DNA of 6,747 nucleotides from NCBI GenBank assembly GCA_035512595.1, contig DATKDU010000323.1, positions 1-6,747 of the forward strand, given 5' to 3'. Source of the stretch: DATKDU01 sp035512595 (GTDB lineage Bacteria > Planctomycetota > Planctomycetia > Pirellulales > Pirellulaceae). A program made the translations under genes and the position numbers. Of the stretch, positions 5,923 through 6,747 are shown piece by piece. Within the stretch, counting starts at the first letter, position 1. The number at the start of each line of letters is the position of its first letter. The notes beneath the pieces were generated by a model, which was given only the letters and a program-made list of their open reading frames with translations, was not told where the DNA came from and did not search any database.

Positions 5923-5942
5923 GGAACATGAACGTATGTTCC
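5923..5942. promoter_or_regulatory. LexA/SOS-box-like palindrome
   Basis: GAAC-GTAT-GTTC at 5930-5941 matches the Firmicutes/Actinobacteria LexA box core GAAC-N4-GTTC, and TGAACGTATGTTCC fits CGAACRNRYGTTYC except at the first base. It is nested in a wider inverted repeat, GGAACAT (5923-5929) and ATGTTCC (5936-5942). The nearest starts are the permease about 260 nt away on the minus strand and the methyltransferase about 370 nt away on the plus strand, which is far for a simple operator. Confidence 0.35.
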
Positions 5943-5987
5943 AGTCAGCAAGCGACTTGCGCCGCCAGCAGCTTCGCCGGCCTCTTG

Positions 5988-6039
5988 CGGGCGATAAGTG
6001 CCGATCAGCGCAACATTGGCCAACGCGCCTTATCGCCCG
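5988..6039. repeat. 11-bp perfect inverted repeat with inner palindrome
   Basis: CGGGCGATAAG (5988-5998) and CTTATCGCCCG (6029-6039) are perfect reverse complements with a 30-nt spacer. The spacer contains a GCGC pair (6008-6011, 6025-6028) and the 8-bp palindrome TTGGCCAA (6016-6023). There is no T-tract after the right arm. It could be a structured RNA, a remnant of a small mobile element or a binding site; the sequence does not decide. Confidence 0.7.
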
Positions 6040-6303
6040 GCGTCGCACCAAGCCTTGGTCTACCGGATTTTCAAAGAACACCAGCGCGCAGCAGCGCCCG
6101 GCCGAAATGGCAGGCCGCCGGGGTCGCCGGAAAGGGTGGCTGCAAGTGCTATGCCACAATTGTATACATGCACGGCGGCCCGGCTAGTTCGAGGTTTTTG
6201 CAAAATTGCCGGTGGAATTGTCCCGGTGCCGGCTGTACATTGGCGTCACCCGACGGGGCGTGGGTTCTCCCCGCGCTTGTTGCGGGCCGGCAGGGCACTC
6301 TCT

Positions 6304-6308
6304 GAGGG
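6304..6308 (+). promoter_or_regulatory. Ribosome binding site of the methyltransferase gene
   Basis: GAGGG lies 5 nt before ATG at 6314 and fixes this start in preference to the in-frame ATG at 6326. Confidence 0.7.
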
Positions 6309-6313
6309 ATCAG

Positions 6314-6747
6314 ATGGCAAGCGAAATGCACTATGGGCCGGGCAATCCGCACCCGCTCTCCACGCTGCGCACCGAACTGGTCTGGGACGGCAAGTACGAC
6401 GAGTACGGCAATCGCCGCGCGGTGGACGTGGCGGCATTGGCGATGCCCATGCAGCGGATCGAGACGGTGGACGAGCCGCGGCAGCGGGCGGAGGCGGCGG
6501 GGCAGCTCGCGCTGTTCGAGAAGTCGATTGCCGGGCACAAGCGGGACGACTTCCGCAACCGGCTGATCTGGGGGGACAACAAGCTGGTGATGGCCAGCCT
6601 GCTGAAGGAGTTCAAGGGTCGGATCGACCTGATCTACATCGACCCGCCGTTCGACGTGGGGGCCGACTTCACGATGGACGTGCCGATCGGCGACGGGAAG
6701 GAGACGATCGAGAAGGACCAATCGACGCTGGAAATGGTCGCCTACCG
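6314..6747 (+). CDS. Site-specific DNA methyltransferase (type III Mod-like), N-terminal part, cut by window end
   Basis: The visible 144 residues start MASEMHYGPGNPHPLSTLRT and include NRLIWGDNKLVMASLL (82-97), followed by IDLIYIDPPFDVGADF (104-119). The DPPF tetrad at 110-113 is catalytic motif IV of amino-methyltransferases (N6-adenine or N4-cytosine), and the preceding GDN-L-x-x-L segment is typical of the beta-class, type III Mod-like order where motif IV precedes the AdoMet-binding FxGxG motif. That later motif and the target-recognition domain lie beyond the window, so specificity cannot be judged. The family is usually 500-1000 residues. A Shine-Dalgarno GAGGG sits 5 nt upstream. Mod-like genes of this kind are often followed by a helicase-nuclease (Res) partner, which should be looked for downstream. 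The 5' half of the gene is intact; nothing suggests truncation other than the window edge. Confidence 0.9.
   Translation, partial: MASEMHYGPGNPHPLSTLRTELVWDGKYDEYGNRRAVDVAALAMPMQRIETVDEPRQRAEAAGQLALFEKSIAGHKRDDFRNRLIWGDNKLVMASLLKEFKGRIDLIYIDPPFDVGADFTMDVPIGDGKETIEKDQSTLEMVAY

Larger units (their letters stand above)
5666..6313. other. 648-nt region without a convincing gene, upstream of both the permease and the methyltransferase
   Basis: This gap lies between two divergent genes and must hold their promoters. Open frames of up to about 135 codons exist on both strands, but their translations are rich in Arg, Cys, Ser and Trp, show no family motif, have no ribosome binding site and overlap one another, so they are not called. 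The base composition is locally more AT-rich at 5796-5900, including CCTTTTTTCTTTAATAAG at 5881-5898, in contrast with the flanking genes. The region contains a LexA-box-like palindrome (5923-5942), an 11-bp inverted repeat (5988-6039), the 10-bp direct repeat ATAAGTGCCG (5894-5903 and 5994-6003), and TGTATACA (6161-6168), an 8-bp palindrome that could act as a -10 region or operator. Confidence 0.6.

Noticed and set aside
5988..6039. Integron attC site or tRNA-like fold
   Set aside because: No RYYYAAC/GTTRRRY core pair frames the inverted repeat, and no acceptor/T-loop pattern of a tRNA is present.
5821..6159. Minus-strand frame of 112 codons in the gap
   Set aside because: The translation is dominated by Arg, Cys and Ser, has no recognisable domain or ribosome binding site, and overlaps equally long plus-strand frames.
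5898..6305. Plus-strand frame of 135 codons before the methyltransferase
   Set aside because: It has no Shine-Dalgarno sequence or family motif, and its composition looks non-coding; it runs over the inverted repeat.

Overview
The window reads as a piece of a high-GC planctomycete chromosome, most likely of the Pirellulales type. This is inferred from three things: a squalene/hopanoid FAD enzyme (HpnE), a secreted PQQ-like beta-propeller protein of the 'NWPGWRGPRGDG' type that is abundant in that group, and short GC-rich repeat elements scattered inside and between genes. No rRNA, tRNA, CRISPR array, integrase or transposase was seen.

Layout. (1) Positions 1-1662, plus strand: hpnE, whose 5' end may lie upstream of the window. 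It carries two in-frame blocks of 7-nt repeats, one before the FAD-binding fold (52-195) and one in a loop in the second half of the protein (1185-1269). (2) Positions 1656-1772, minus strand: a 38-codon 5' remnant of a DUF4242 gene that keeps its ribosome binding site and runs into the hpnE tail. (3) Positions 1786-1855: a 70-nt imperfect palindrome whose right arm contains the stop codon of the next gene. (4) Positions 1846-3129, 3301-4320 and 4472-5665, all minus strand: a secreted PQQ-like beta-propeller protein, a secreted alpha/beta hydrolase and an LptF/LptG permease. Transcription order is permease, hydrolase, propeller. A 29-bp hairpin element (4370-4447) separates permease from hydrolase. 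(5) Positions 5666-6313: about 650 nt with no convincing gene, holding a LexA-box-like palindrome, an 11-bp inverted repeat and a 10-bp direct repeat. (6) Positions 6314-6747, plus strand: the first 144 codons of an N6-adenine/N4-cytosine type DNA methyltransferase with a DPPF motif, cut by the window end and probably the start of a restriction-modification or related module.

Functional links. HpnE belongs to squalene synthesis for hopanoids. The permease belongs to lipopolysaccharide export. The hydrolase and propeller protein are exported and of unknown substrate. Together these are ordinary cell-envelope and housekeeping functions. The unusual content is the repeat biology: heptamer arrays that stay open in frame and have entered a conserved enzyme gene, plus three other kinds of fold-back element at gene borders. 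The first residues of the hpnE frame also resemble the C-terminus of a squalene synthase (HpnD), so the 5' repeat block may have fused hpnD to hpnE. I see no clear new multi-gene system inside the window; the methyltransferase end is the place where one could begin.
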